DNA of 64,000 bases from Rhynochetos jubatus (Eukaryota; Chordata; Aves; Eurypygiformes; Rhynochetidae), in contig CM050650.1 of NCBI GenBank assembly GCA_027574665.1, positions 96,879,086 to 96,943,085 on the forward strand, read 5' to 3'. The notes beneath the pieces were generated by a model. It was not told where the DNA came from, searched no databases, and saw only the letters and a program-made list of their open reading frames with translations. Within the stretch, counting starts at the first letter, position 1, and each line of letters begins with the position of its first letter. Of this stretch, positions 12,238 through 24,562 are shown piece after piece. The position numbers and the translations under genes are program-made.

Positions 12238-14340
12238 TCATAGAATCATAGAATGGTTAGGGCTGGAAGGGACCTTAAGATCATCTAGTTCCAACCCCCC
12301 TGCCACAGACAGGGACACCCGCCACTAGACCAGGTTTCTCCAAGCCTCATCCAGCCTGGCCTTGAACACTCCCAGGGATGGGGCATCCACAGCTTCTCTG
12401 GGCAACCTGTTCCAGTGCCTCCCCAACCTCTCCAGGAAGAACTACTTCCTGATATCTAATCTAAATCTACCCACTTTCAATTTAACCCCCTTGCCCCCTG
12501 TACTGTCACTACAGGCCCTTGTAAAAAGTCCCCTCCTCAGCTTCCTTGTAGGCCCCTTCAGGTACTGGAAGGCTGCAATAAAGTCTCCCGGATGCCTTCT
12601 CTTTTCCAGGCTGAACAAGCCCAACTGTCTCAGCCTGTCTTCACAGGAGAGGTGCTCCTCTCCTCTGTGGCCCTCCTCTGGACTCATTCCAACCAGTCTA
12701 TATCCTTCTTATGCTGAGGGCTCCACAGCTGGAAACAGTACTCCAGATGGGGTCTTACAAGAGCAGAGTGAAGGGGGACAATGCCCTCCCTCGACTTACT
12801 GACCATACTTCTCCTGATACAGCCCAGGACATGGTTGGCTTTCTGGGCTGCTAATGCACACTGCCACCTCATGCTGAGCTTCACATCCACCAGTACCCAC
12901 AAGTCCTTCTCCTCTGGGCTGCTCTCTATCCATGTTTCACCTAGCCTGTACTTGTGCTTGGGTTTGTCCCAGCCCAGGTGCAGGACCTTGCACTTGGCCT
13001 TGTTGAACTTCATGAGGTTGGCAGTGGACCACCTCTCCAGCCTCTCCAGGTCCCTCTGGATGGCATCCCTTCCTTCCAGCATGTTGACCACACCACACAG
13101 CTTGCTGTCATCAGCTGAGGGTGCACTCGATGCCATCATCCATGTCATTGGTGAAGATGTTAAACAAGACCGGTCCCAACACCGACTCCTGTGGAATGCT
13201 GCTCGTTACTGGTTTCCACTCAGACACTAAGCCATTGACCACCACTCTCTGAGTGCGACCAGCCAGCCAGTTATTCATCCATTGGGTGGTCCATCCACCA
13301 AATCCATGCCTCTCCAGTTTAGAGACAAGGATGTCGTGTAGGATGGTGTCAAAGGCTGTGCACAAGTCCAAGTAGATGACGTCAGTTGCCCAATCTCTAT
13401 CCACCAAGGTCGTGACCCCATCATAGAAGGCCACCATATTCGTCAGGCACAATCTGCCCTTGGTGAAGCCATGTTGGCTGTCACCAATCACCTCCTCATT
13501 CTCCATGTGCCTCAGCATGATTTCCAGGATGATCTGACCATGATCTTGCCAGGCACAAAGGTGAGACTGACTGGCCTGTAGTTTCCTGCATACTCCTTTT
13601 TTCCCTTTTTAAAGACTGGGGTTATGTTTCCCCTTTTCCAGTCAGTGGGAACTTCATCAGACTGCCACGACATTTCAAATATTACAGATAGAGGTTTCGC
13701 AACCCCATCCGCCAGTTCTTTCAGGATCTGCAGATGTATTCCATCAGGTCCCATGGACTTGTGCACCTTCAGATTCGTCAGGTGTTCCAGAGCCTGATCT
13801 TCACTGACCAAGGGTGGCTCTCCATTCTCCCAGTCCCTGCTCTTGTCTTCCATGACTCTGAGGGTATGGATTGTGCCCTTGCCAGTGAAGACTGAGGCAA
13901 AAAAGTAAAAAGAATTGAGTACCTCCGCCTTCTTCATATCCTGGGAAACCAGCTCTTGTGTTTCCTTCTGCAGAGGGCCCACATTTTCCCTGATCTTCCT
14001 TTTATCCTCTATGTACTTACAGAAGCCCTTCTTGCTGGCCTTGATGTCCCTGGACAGTTTTAATTCTGTCAGGGCTTTGGCTTCCCTAACCTGATCTCTG
14101 ACCTCTCAGACAACTTCCTGTAATTGTCCCAGGTCACCTGTCCTTGCTTCCACCCACTGTAACCTTCTTTTTTTTTTGCACCTCAGTTTGCCCAGGAGCT
14201 GCCTGTTCATCTACACAGGCCTCCAGGCACTTTTACCTGACTTCCTCTTCATTGGGATGCATTGCTTCTGAGCTTGGAGGAGAAGGTCCCTGAATACTTG
14301 CCAGCTTTCTTGGGCCCCTCTTCCCCACTTTCTGAAAGTC
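12238..14340 (-). mobile_element. CR1 LINE copy B, about 2.1 kb, RT domain nearly complete but broken
   Basis: The 3' terminus at the left (tcatagaatcatagaatgg) and a 5' truncation at the right, upstream of RT, make this the longest CR1 here. The minus-strand ORF2 is split over three frames: 13982-13512 (N-terminal RT, with MGPDGIHLQ and NYRPVSLT), 13518-13111 (QHGFTKGR; motif A as LDLCTAFDT; catalytic Asp retained) and 13148-12684 (thumb). The first break is a 1-base loss near 13536-13540 (gatctgacc against gatctgctcc inferred from the older copy at 36703). The second is an 8-bp loss near 13108-13114, just upstream of catalytic motif C. Both lesions recur in copy E at 34966. The right edge is uncertain: recognisable CR1 runs to about 14320. 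Confidence 0.92.
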
Positions 14341-14510
14341 AGGGACAAAAACTAAAACACCTTCTTCCCCATCCTGGTCCATTTTTCCCAGGCTTAACTT
14401 CAGTCCTTTGTTCCCAACTCCTCTACCTCCTTCTCCCCTCCCCAAGTGGTGCAGGGTAATGGGGAATGAGGGGTTGCAGTCATTCATTGTATAATCTGAT
14501 GACTGTACTT
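14341..14510. repeat. Possible avian LTR-type repeat fragment
   Basis: Pyrimidine-rich sequence next to copy B (ctctacctccttctcccc, then a ggggaatgagggg-like segment) that I half-recognise from an avian interspersed LTR-class repeat. It ends by about 14510, where ordinary AT-rich intron resumes. I could not verify the family, and it could instead be part of the 5' CR1 sequence. Confidence 0.25.
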
Positions 14511-17500
14511 CACATATACATTAATTTATGAAGCAAGTTTTATTTACAACTGTACTAAGGCAATACATGTAATGTGTAGGTAGATGTGTAAAATAAGAAA
14601 GAAAATAACACAGAAATTGAGGCAGTTAAGTTGGAAAGAAATAAAAAGATCTGAACATTCCAAACTTTATAAACATGACACTGTAACCTTCAAATGAAAT
14701 AAATTTCATTTTTCAAAGTACTGTTGGTCAGGTCAGGATTTTGACTTGTTCCTGTATTTCTTGAGAAATAACCATTTCAGTGGAATAAAATAATGTTTGT
14801 CTTTTTTATTTTGTCTGTGAATAATCCCATTTAAAAGGGCAAAAATGACGTATTGGCTTCCAGTAAATTGGAAGTTATGATCCAAAAGGTTGGCTGTTAG
14901 AGAGTGAAGTATGATAATTACTGCAAATTTATTTGGCACCACAGATGAATTTTCCCAATAAATTTTTAAAAGTTTAAGAAATCATGTTGTAATGAGAAGT
15001 ATATTTGAAGTGAATCAGTGATCTAGCTAATATTTTTTTTGAAATTAAAAATGTTTTGCAGAAGTTTTTTGAGTTAATATTGCCCAGGAAGGTCATGCCT
15101 CAGTATTCCTAATGTAAGGGTCATGTATTTCACAGGAAACATCTCTAATAATCATGAAGGTTATTGAATCATCTAGTTTTTCTTGCCTTCCTTTTTACCT
15201 TTCCAAGCTGGCATATGAGCATTGATTAAATGAATGATAAGTTCCATGTTTGATCGATTTTTCACTTTTTTAATTTAGAAGGTAAAACTTTCTATCACAT
15301 TTAAAGTTGAGAATTATGGTTGAGATAATAGAGCTCTGATTCCAGTGGAAGTTAAAAAGGAAAAAGTTGCCTCGCAAATGTCAAGGCACCTTGTGGTCCA
15401 AGATGATTAAAAATAAACTGTTTGCTATATGAATCCCAAGGTGCTGCTATATCTCAGCTTCCATGACATTTAGCCAGTGACTTTTCATAGCTTGTTAATA
15501 ATGTATAGCAATCCCAGTGTAAATTTGCTGTGACAGAGCTGGCCTGTTGCAGTAGAGCAGTTAACTAGATTTATTTTGGACTGAAAATGCAGATTTGAAA
15601 AGGCAAAAAAAATCATGACTAATGCCAAAAGAGATTGCACATTTACAAGACTATTTTACTGAATACACCTCAGGAGAGGTGCTTTTCATATCGATCTATT
15701 ATTCTGTCCAAATTCCTCATTACCTAACCGAGAGATATAAACAAAACATTACCCCACTCATCAAGGATAACACTCATGAAGAAAAACTGATGTCCCAAAC
15801 AAATTTCATAGTGTGGATTGGTACATAAAGTTCATTGATTTTACCAGGCTGAATGAGTCACACAGGCAGGTAAAGGTTACAGCATAAATGCTCTATTATA
15901 ACTACAAATGCTGTTAATCATTGCTCCCATATAAACCTCATAAACTGCTGTGTTGTAGAAACCATGTTTTTTTGAAACCTTATATCTCACAGATATACAA
16001 ATTATTCATAAGCTGTTAAAGGTTACAAGGCAGATGAAGAAAAAGAGGGAGGGTGGAGGTAAAGGGTACAGATATAAAACAGACTCAAAGAATAATTAAT
16101 TACAAAAAAAGGCTCAAAGACCTGTGAGTTATGACAGGATATGAGTTAGAGTTGCTGGGAAAAATTTGGCTCACCTTTGGGTTCTTGCAGACTTTCACTG
16201 AGGCTGAAAGTTTACTCGCATATAAGAAAATTTACTGTAACTGAAACTATAATTGTCACAGATCAAAATCCTTCATTTAATTCTCTTAAATCATGAATTG
16301 ATCACTTTGGAATTGTTTTAAATGCAGTATTTGGTGTAGTAGAAATTTATTCATGCCAGTAGCACTTAGTAGCATAATTACTGTGAAGTAAAACTTTGAA
16401 AATGGGTATCACAGCTGCTTTTTAACAGGATTTTTATGTAAGACGTGTTGAGCTTTTATTGAAAACTTCACTGAGGAATTCAAGTCTCTTATTGATTTAC
16501 TCATTTTTTAGACAGAACTGTGTCATCAAAAAATACAGATATTTTGGCAACACCAAAACTGTTATTGCAAAATTCTGAGTAGGCTTGAATAACTCCACTT
16601 CTGCATAAAACACTTGAACTAGTCTTCAAAGTTCCCTAACCTCTCCTCTGATCAATCTTTTCAATACTGATATAAATATGGAATTTCTAATCTGTGTAGA
16701 AGCAGTTATGTATTTTTTGTTTAAATAACTGAAAAAAAAAAAAAAAAGATGGACAAACTAATTATATAACAAGCTAGTAAAATAACTTAGCTTCTTATTT
16801 AGCAACATTTTCAGGAGCAGAACAATTATGGGGATGTCTCCGATTTTTCTGTATTTAGTGTTTTATACTTAGTGTCTATAATCATGTATAAAAGAGACTA
16901 TAGACAGTTGAGTTTATGCTGAAGTGTGAAGAACTCAGGAAATAAGCAGGCATTCACACAAATCTTTCCTCAGCTGTGTTCTGATTCATTAATAGATTCC
17001 TCTGCTGCTCTTTTAGTTTTAATCAGAGAAATGACTGTTGCTTAGATTGTTGCACTGAGGTTCTTAGATTCAATCTGACCAGCTCTGGACTGGTGGAAAA
17101 ATAATCATTCTCCCAGTGTAAGTTCTGTGAATTCATTACAGGAAGCGTGTGTTTCTACCTTATTATTGATTGATAAATCATAATGTCCAACTTTAAAAAA
17201 ATATTATTATTTATTTTTTTCTTTTCTAAATTTAGTAATTTTTCCTGCTGTATTTGCTATTTTAATTATTTTATTTGATATAATGAAGAGCAGGAGTGCA
17301 GACCTGCCATCAGTCTCACATGTTCAACAGCTGCTGTATTCGACTGTTAAATGTTGTATAAAAAGCAAGGATGTTTCTTAGTACTAATGATTAGCCCAGT
17401 TCTGAACCACTGTATAGCCAGTCTTGTGGTAGGATGTCTACAACACTGTGAGACAGGGTTACATAAATCAGGTAGATGGCATTTCATCTGACCTATGATT

Positions 17501-18484
17501 GATAAAATATCAATAATGTTACAATTTCTTGTAGTTCTGTAAATCTATAAGTATTATATATTATTAAAGTATTAAATGCTTAAATTTTGGTTCAAGATTA
17601 CTAAATCTGTGAATGTTTCTTAAGGCCTGACTCATCTTTCCTAAATACATCAGCCAAGTGCATATAGACAGCAACCTGTTAACTCTGCTATCTTTCTGTA
17701 TCTATACAACACTCAGGTTAAAAGGTCAGTCCTTCATTATAATAATGGGCAGCCCCTTAGACAGCTAAGCCCTCATCCTGAATAAGTTATCTTTCTTTTA
17801 GTCTGAACTGTGCAGCTAGGCCAGCTTCAAGTTTGCAAATTGCTTTTATACTGAGTCCATTACAGGGCCATTCCCCAGCTCCTTTCCTGCCTGTTCCCGG
17901 AGTCTGTATAATACCTCGCTCACTCTAGTCTAAATGTAGCTAAAATGTAAGATGCTTTTTGCAAAAAGACCTTCAGTGCATAACTATTTTCTCTACTGTT
18001 ACTGAATAAAAGTACCCCAAAGCCCTGTACGCAAGAACAAACAGCAGCTTCTATCAACCCATAGTGAATCATAATGAAAACCGCAGTAAAAATCATCTTA
18101 ATAAAGCTAGAATGAGAGATCTGACAAAATAAATCTTCCCAATATAATCTTGCTATTCAGGACTCAGTCAGCAGAGATTTCTTACTGCTTTCCAGTGACT
18201 GAATCTTCCCAGGTATCTGCAACCACTTGTGGCTTCAAGCAGGAGTGAAAGGTATAAACTTTGGAAATTTTTTGCTTTCTAGCTCTATGAGCAAAACAAT
18301 CTTCAGCCATCAAAGCATAACATGACAATCTCTGTTATCTCAGCACTTTGGGGTATGGTGGGGGTGCATCAATCATGTTATGGAATCACCTAGTGATAAT
18401 TAATGAACCTCTCACACTGAACAGCTCACTGGAAGCCAAATTTGAACACCCAACTGTGATAGAGGCATTGTTTCTTTAGAAGAA
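14511..18484. other. Intron sequence, no gene seen
   Basis: AT-rich, no exon-like or repeat-family signal seen. A poly-A run lies at about 16732-16747. Confidence 0.5.
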
Positions 18485-19378
18485 TAGGTCTGGAAGTTTC
18501 TCAGTTTTATCACTGATGACACAGAACTTGGAGGAGTGACTGATAGACCAGGAGGATACAGGATATAGTGAGACCTGGACAGGCTGGAGAGTTGGGTGGA
18601 GAGGAACCTAATGAAGTTCAACAAGGGCAAGTGTAGGGTTCTACACCTGGGGAGGGATAATCCCAGGCACCAGCACAGGTTGGGAGATGATCTGCTGGAA
18701 AACAGCTCTGAGAGAGGGACCTGGGAGTGCTGGTGGACAATCAGTTGATCATGAGCCAGAAATGTGCCCTTATGGCCAAGGCAGCCAATGGAATCCTGGG
18801 GTGCATTAAAGACTGTTGCCAGCAGGTGGAGGGAGGTTATCCTCCCTCTCTACTCTGCTCTGGTGAGGCCACATCTGGAACAGTGTGTCCAGTTCTGGGC
18901 TCCCCAGTTCAAGAAAGACAGAAAACTACTGGAGAGTCCAATGGAGGGCTATGAAGCTGACTAAAGGAATGGAGCACCTTCCATATGAGGAAAGGCTGAC
19001 AGAGCTTGGTCTGTTCAGCTTGGAGAAGAGAAGACTGAGAGGGGATCTTATCAATGCTTATAAATATCTAAAGGGTGGCTGTCAAGAAGATGGGGCCAGA
19101 CCCTTTTCAGTGGTGCCCAGTGACAAGACAAGGGGTAACAGGCAAAAACTGGAGCACAGGAAATTCCATCTCAACATGAGGAGGGTGTTTACTTTGAGGG
19201 TGCCAGAGCACTGGAGCAGGCTGCCCAGAGAGGTTGTGGAGTCTCCTTCTCTGGAGATATTCAAAACCTTCCTGTATAAGTTAATGTTCAACCTGCTCTA
19301 AATGAACCTACTTTGGCAGGGGAGTTGGACTAGATGATCTCCGAAGGTCCCTTCCAACCCCTAGCATTCTGTGATTCC
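18485..19378 (+). mobile_element. CR1 LINE, sense orientation, different subfamily
   Basis: A 5'-truncated CR1 on the + strand ending in the terminal octamer sequence (cattctgtgattcc, to 19378). It covers RT motif C onward and the 3' UTR (gttggactagatgatctccg then aaggtcccttccaaccc). The ORF fragment 18885-19301 contains the family stretch [20 protein letters not shown] and continues to the ORF2 end. Earlier pieces at 18727-18964 lie in other frames, so the gene is broken. Its sequence differs clearly from the minus-strand copies, indicating another CR1 subfamily, and it is one of the few copies in the same sense as EYS. Confidence 0.92.
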
Positions 19379-21649
19379 CAACACCCTCCAGAGATGCAAG
19401 GAAGAAGAAGCCTAATGTGGACTAGCACTAGTTACTGGGAAGACATGATAACGGATGAGGAAACTGGTCTTCTACAAGCACAGTCTTTGTCCCAGAGCTG
19501 TTGCTTTTAGATGAAAGGGACATAAAAATAATCATGGCCCTAATGCAGCATCACTAGCTGTTCCTGACTCTGGTTGATCAGTGCCATGGCAACTTCATCA
19601 CTCAAAGGGCAGGAGTTCACCCTTCTATTTTTCCTGTTTTTTGATAGCTTTTTTCTTTTGTCCCAAAATTATTATTTTAAACCCTATGCTTTACTTTTTA
19701 AAATTTACTTCCCTTTTCTGTTTCTTGTGTGACTCTCTTGTGTTCTAAGACCACTGATGTTTGTATAGTTGGTCAGCCTCTATTTCCCTAACTTAATTGT
19801 TCCCAGGCTCTTATTCTTTTAGTATTCTTGATCACTCTCAAATGTCCCATCTGATCTCTCTCAACACATATTCAGTAAAATTATTGATGAGCAAACTCCT
19901 CTCTTACTCATTATCTATCCTGTGTTTATATCAAGCAAGCTTAAAGAGGAAGCACCTTTAACATGATCAGTGGATTTTGCTCCTGATTTAGGAATTTCAA
20001 CATTAAAGTGCCTAAGATTTTACAGTTTCACCTCAGGATCATTTTGACCCACAGGTTTCCTAGATGGCTTGGGATTAATTTAGATATAAGATTTTACCAG
20101 ATGGGTGGTGCAACTGACCACTGATTCTTGACCTATCTATATATTCAGGAGTCAATTTAGACACTTAAGGGCATATATGCCTCCTTCTTACCTCTGTTCT
20201 TCATTGTACTATTAAATATAGGAGCTACTGAAACAGTGGTTGTCATAACCCAGGCAAATGCCCATTAGCTTCCTACAGGATCTTCAAGGTCTTCTTAATA
20301 AACTACTGCATTCATTGTAGAAGATAGAATTCCCATTCTAGCTGAGATTAATTGGGAGTGAGGGAAGATTTTAAAATTGAAAGTTTGCTAGTATCATTAC
20401 ATCACAATTTGCAGTAAATGTCATATGCAGATTGAAAACTGCGAAGAACTGGCTCCTACAGATACATAGGAAATTTAATGGTGACTAGTTGGCCATGTTT
20501 TTCTGGAAAAAGGAAATTAACTGTCTTCTTCTACACCACACTAATCCTCAGTTAGGCATTTTGCTGAGATACTTATTCCCATCACTGTTCTTTACTGCGG
20601 TGTAAAAGTACTGAAGTTACATACTTCTGATTCAAATCCATCCAATTCAATAAATTTTTTCCAGTCTTGTTCAGCTGTGCAGTTGGCATGTGCCCAAATT
20701 AAGATGATCACTCCTTATGATGATTGATATAAGGGTGCAACATAAAAGAGACTATATTTGAACCACATTATCTCAGCATTTTTAATGAGAGAAAAAAGCC
20801 ATAGAGAATGATATAAAAGACAAAGATTACTAGTCGTAATTAAGTTGTAAATGCATTACTCTTACAAAAAATGAGCCATATTTTTTTGCTGCCTTACAGT
20901 ACTGAACTATTGATCTTGTATTGATACCTTTAAAGTTTAAAAGCTCAGCCTCCACAGCATATTAGCTTTCTTTATCAGATAAACTCTGAGTTATTTGCTT
21001 GATATGTATTTACTTATAAAGGGATAAATTGTTTTTTATTAAGTGGTAATAAATGTACAAGATTTGCTGTAGTCATACCCTGATGTAAAAGCTATCTAAA
21101 AGACCCTGTTTTTCATTTGGAGAACAGTCATATCCTAAGCATCACATATAAATGTGTTCCGAAGTATTTGCATTAGGGTAAATGACAATTATAACACAAG
21201 AAGTGCTTTCCATATCTACTTACACTTTCTAATGTCAGTTGTAATTAAATACTATTGTTTCTGTCACTTCTAATGTTGAAAAAGAAATGACAGGATAGTG
21301 GTAAGAATGTGGAGAGACAGAACAATATTATAAATTTATAAATAAATGAGTAAGAATGAAGGAAGTTGAGAGCAGAAAAAAATTTAATTATTGATGTATT
21401 TGTCATATCTTAAGAAGTGTTAATTTTATTAAAAATCTTCATAAAAGTTACTATTTATTGCAATTTTGGGAAATTTGGGAAAGCTGCTTACATTAGGGTG
21501 TTTTTTTATGACTTACAGACACTTATTAGTAACATGCTTACTGCTAGCTGTTCAATAATTGCTCCAAATCCTTTAGTTAATAGAGTGCTTGCCTCTGCAG
21601 TCAAGAAGCATCATTTATATCTAATTATCCTATCCAAACACAAGCAAAT

Positions 21650-21736
21650 ATACACTTACTAAATGTAAGTGTAAATTTAGTGTAAATGCTACAATACCAC
21701 AGTGTAAAGTGTCCATTTACACTAAATGTTACAATA
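21650..21736. repeat. Nested inverted repeats and short direct repeat
   Basis: A 9-bp stem (tacacttac 21651-21659 / gtaagtgta 21665-21673, loop 5) lies beside a perfect 14-bp inverted repeat (atttagtgtaaatg 21675-21688 / catttacactaaat 21714-21727, loop 25). The right-hand flanks also form a near-identical direct repeat, aaatgctacaata / aaatgttacaata. Confidence 0.85.
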
Positions 21737-21938
21737 ATAAAACACGTAGTAAATAAAACACATGAGCATGTGAAACAGTTACAATATTCTTAAAAATTCT
21801 TTAAGTTGAATGATTGTCTGACATAGGAAAAAGGCTACCTTGTGCAAATTGATGTTTGTGGGATTTGCTTTGTTGGATAAGTAAGTGCTTTCATGGGTTT
21901 ATGTTTTCCACCTAAATTTCAGTTTGAAGACAAAGTCG

Positions 21939-21963
21939 TTTTTTTTTTTTTTTTTTTTTTTTT
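21939..21963. repeat. Poly-T tract
   Basis: An uninterrupted run of 25 T. It could be the reverse-complement tail of an old retroposon, but no retroposon body is recognisable to its left. Confidence 0.9.
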
Positions 21964-22058
21964 GGTGGTGTCACCATTACTCTATATGGTATTATACACT
22001 TAATAAATATTTGGAAATTTTCCATACAAAATAGATTGTTTTACCAAACATTTAAACA

Positions 22059-22079
22059 TATATATATATATATATATAT
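22059..22079. repeat. TA dinucleotide microsatellite
   Basis: About ten uninterrupted TA units. Confidence 0.9.
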
Positions 22080-24437
22080 TTAATGTTACAGCTCCATTTT
22101 TCTACCTCAGTGTCTGTAGAGTTAGGTCCATGGCTATATAGTTTGTGTCTCTGAAGTCTGAAGCCTTCTTAGAGCTATGAGTCTCTAAAGTTTCAACCCT
22201 TGCTGAGTAAAACAATCATCCAAAGGTCATCCAAAGTGTACCCTGTGATATGAAGCTGATTCCATTCTATTGATTCTCTCCATTGGAGTTATATAAACCT
22301 GCTCCACCCATCACTCTTCCTCCAACTAGTTATGACTACAGTAACTCTGTAAATTGCTCTTGTTTTTACTGGATTCTACTCTTCAGCAAGTATACACATC
22401 ACATATAAAAATGGAATCACTTGAAGCTGTCATCGGGAGAGATCTTAAAAAGATATTTAAGCTTTCCTTCAATGTTTGAGTTTTAAAGACTAAAAAATCA
22501 AGTATACACACCTTAGTTACACATATAGTTATTCTGTCCAGAATTTTTACATAATAATTATTTATGGTTTTGTAAATGTTTATACAAATGTCCAGTTTAT
22601 GTTGTAGCCGCTTTCTTTTATTTTTTTAAATGAAATGCCTATAAGAACACCAAAGTATAAAGTTAAATGTATTTTAAACTGTCCAGGTATTCCCTGTATC
22701 TAGTTTCCTTTTTTTAAAATAGAATATTCTTTTCATTATTTTATAGGCGTTCATCCTCCTTCTCATCTTCCTTCCCATGTCTGGGAGGTGTCACTTGCTT
22801 CAATTGTTGGGTTTGTTTTTTTTTTTTTTTTTTTAATATGCTATGTAGCCGGTAAAAAGATAAAATTATCTGCACAAAATTATTTAAGCTTCAGTGAACA
22901 GAAACATCTTCTGCACCCTTTATTCCACTGATCATTGGAGAATCCTAGGGTTGTTACAGTTAAGTATGTGAAGTTAGGTAGGATGAATCTGGTTCTCGGT
23001 CCTAGGTTTTGCAATTTGCCAATAGAATGGAAGCCCAAACTATACCTTCTGATTAGATTTTGCTTAATGTTTTGTAGTGAAAGAGCTATACAGGTGGTGT
23101 TACAGCTCACTTGTTAAGCCTTATCCATGGTTTTACTCTCCCATATCATAATTAGATATTTAAAAAATAGCATGCATACATCAGTTTATACATTTTCCAA
23201 GTAGAAAGCCATCACTGCCATCCGTAGATCATGTAGACTTTCAAAAATCTGTTCTGCTGTCATTGTCTGGGTACATTCCAAATTCCCATTGCCCAGAGTG
23301 TATTCCATATAGAATGAAAGAAATATGTTCCAAGAGTCAAGGCAGAAATATACTAAAATGTAATACAGATGAAACATGTAATGGTCTTCAGGAAGTGTTA
23401 TACATACCTGTTCATGGTATGTTCTCTTTTGCTTCAGGATATGGAAAGCTAAGGTAGAGACACTGCAGATACTTCATTCTAATAATGTTTTGCATTCACA
23501 CAATGTAGCACCATGAGGAGTAGGTGACATGACTATTCTAATTTACTTAATCATACTTTGTTAATGTACCCCTCTTCCCCTAAGTGGGGCATAAAGTTTT
23601 ATGCTCTTCGTTGGAGCCAAGACAACATACAAGCTGTGCACCACCTGGTTGCTAATGGGAGTTTTTGAATATATTGCCTCATGTAAAATATATCCATGTA
23701 ATACACATCTCTAAAGAGTAAATATAAATACCATCATAAGGCTTTGTTTTGCAGAATGTATTTGAGCATATCTGGAAAGCTGTGTTTGTGTATTCAAGGA
23801 TGAGTCTGTCATGAGATCAGTAAGATTTCTGAGCTTCATTAGAGGTTTTGTGAGTCTGTGTAGGTCAGTTGTGTAGTTATATGTTGAAATCATATGGAAA
23901 GATTTTGGTATTAATGATCACATAGGATTTACTACCAGAAAAATACAGAAGTTTTTTTCATGATTACATATTTGATAGATAGAATGATAGTGAAAGCCTG
24001 GTCCTGAAGGTTAGCTTTTATGTCGTAGTTACATTTAATGGTACAACATTTCTCAGCAAGTAGTTTTCCAAACATAGACGTAAGTTCCATAGCTAAATAA
24101 ACTATTTTAGTAGGACAGTCTCCCAAGAGTACATTAAGAAAAGTTTGAACTCACCTTGCTAGAACCAGTAAACTGTAATTGAGACTGTTAAGTTCAATTA
24201 CAATCCAGATGTGAAAATTGTGGATGGGTTTTGCCATCATAAATCCCCCAAAAGATCACCATGGATTACAATGTGAAACTTGGAAAAGTTCCAGTAAAAC
24301 ACTTCTTAAAACAGAAAGGAATATATGAGATTGTGTCTTGTTAATGCATATAATTTATATAAAATTTTTTCCACACAAAATATATTCTATATGATGGTTA
24401 AGCATATTATAACACTTTGGAATGTTGTTTGCTTCAG

Positions 24438-24562
24438 GTGTCTTGCTGGATTTTCTGGACAGTTTTGTGAAGTAGAAGTTAATGAGTGTAATTCATCACC
24501 TTGTCTACATGGCTCAACCTGTGAAGATCATATCAATGGATACACTTGTAAATGTCAACAAG
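24438..24562 (+). CDS. EYS: EYS-like internal exon A: EGF end plus most of a calcium-type EGF repeat
   Basis: Internal coding exon of 125 bp, entered in phase 2 and left in phase 1. The acceptor is a pyrimidine-rich stretch ending ttgcttcag and the donor is CAAG|gtaact. It encodes the last part of one EGF repeat (CLAGFSGQFC), then C1-C5 of the next. That repeat has a C-x-S-x-P-C O-glucosylation motif (CNSSPC), a C2-x4-T-C3 O-fucose site (CLHGSTC) and the C-x-D-x4-Y-x-C pattern of Asp/Asn beta-hydroxylated EGFs. Its last cysteine is in the next exon at 28653. EYS is a secreted photoreceptor matrix protein with many such EGF repeats. The 125-bp size and 2-to-1 phase fit human exon 23 as I recall it (splice variants named at c.3443+1). 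Other multi-EGF genes (Notch, CRB, SNED families) are possible from this exon alone; the run of three exons plus the linker makes EYS the better call. Confidence 0.8.

Larger units (their letters stand above)
19379..24437. other. Intron sequence with microsatellites, no gene seen
   Basis: AT-rich intron directly upstream of the first visible EYS-like exon. It holds a poly-T run, a TA microsatellite, a second poly-T (about 22816-22834) and a cluster of inverted repeats, listed separately. No other EGF-like exon was found. Confidence 0.5.

Noticed and set aside
12362-13230. Plus-strand ORFs across CR1 copies (for example 12362-12802 and 12781-13230; likewise 35229-35934 and 39232-39927)
   Set aside because: They are shadows of the minus-strand reverse-transcriptase frame, with no independent coding evidence.
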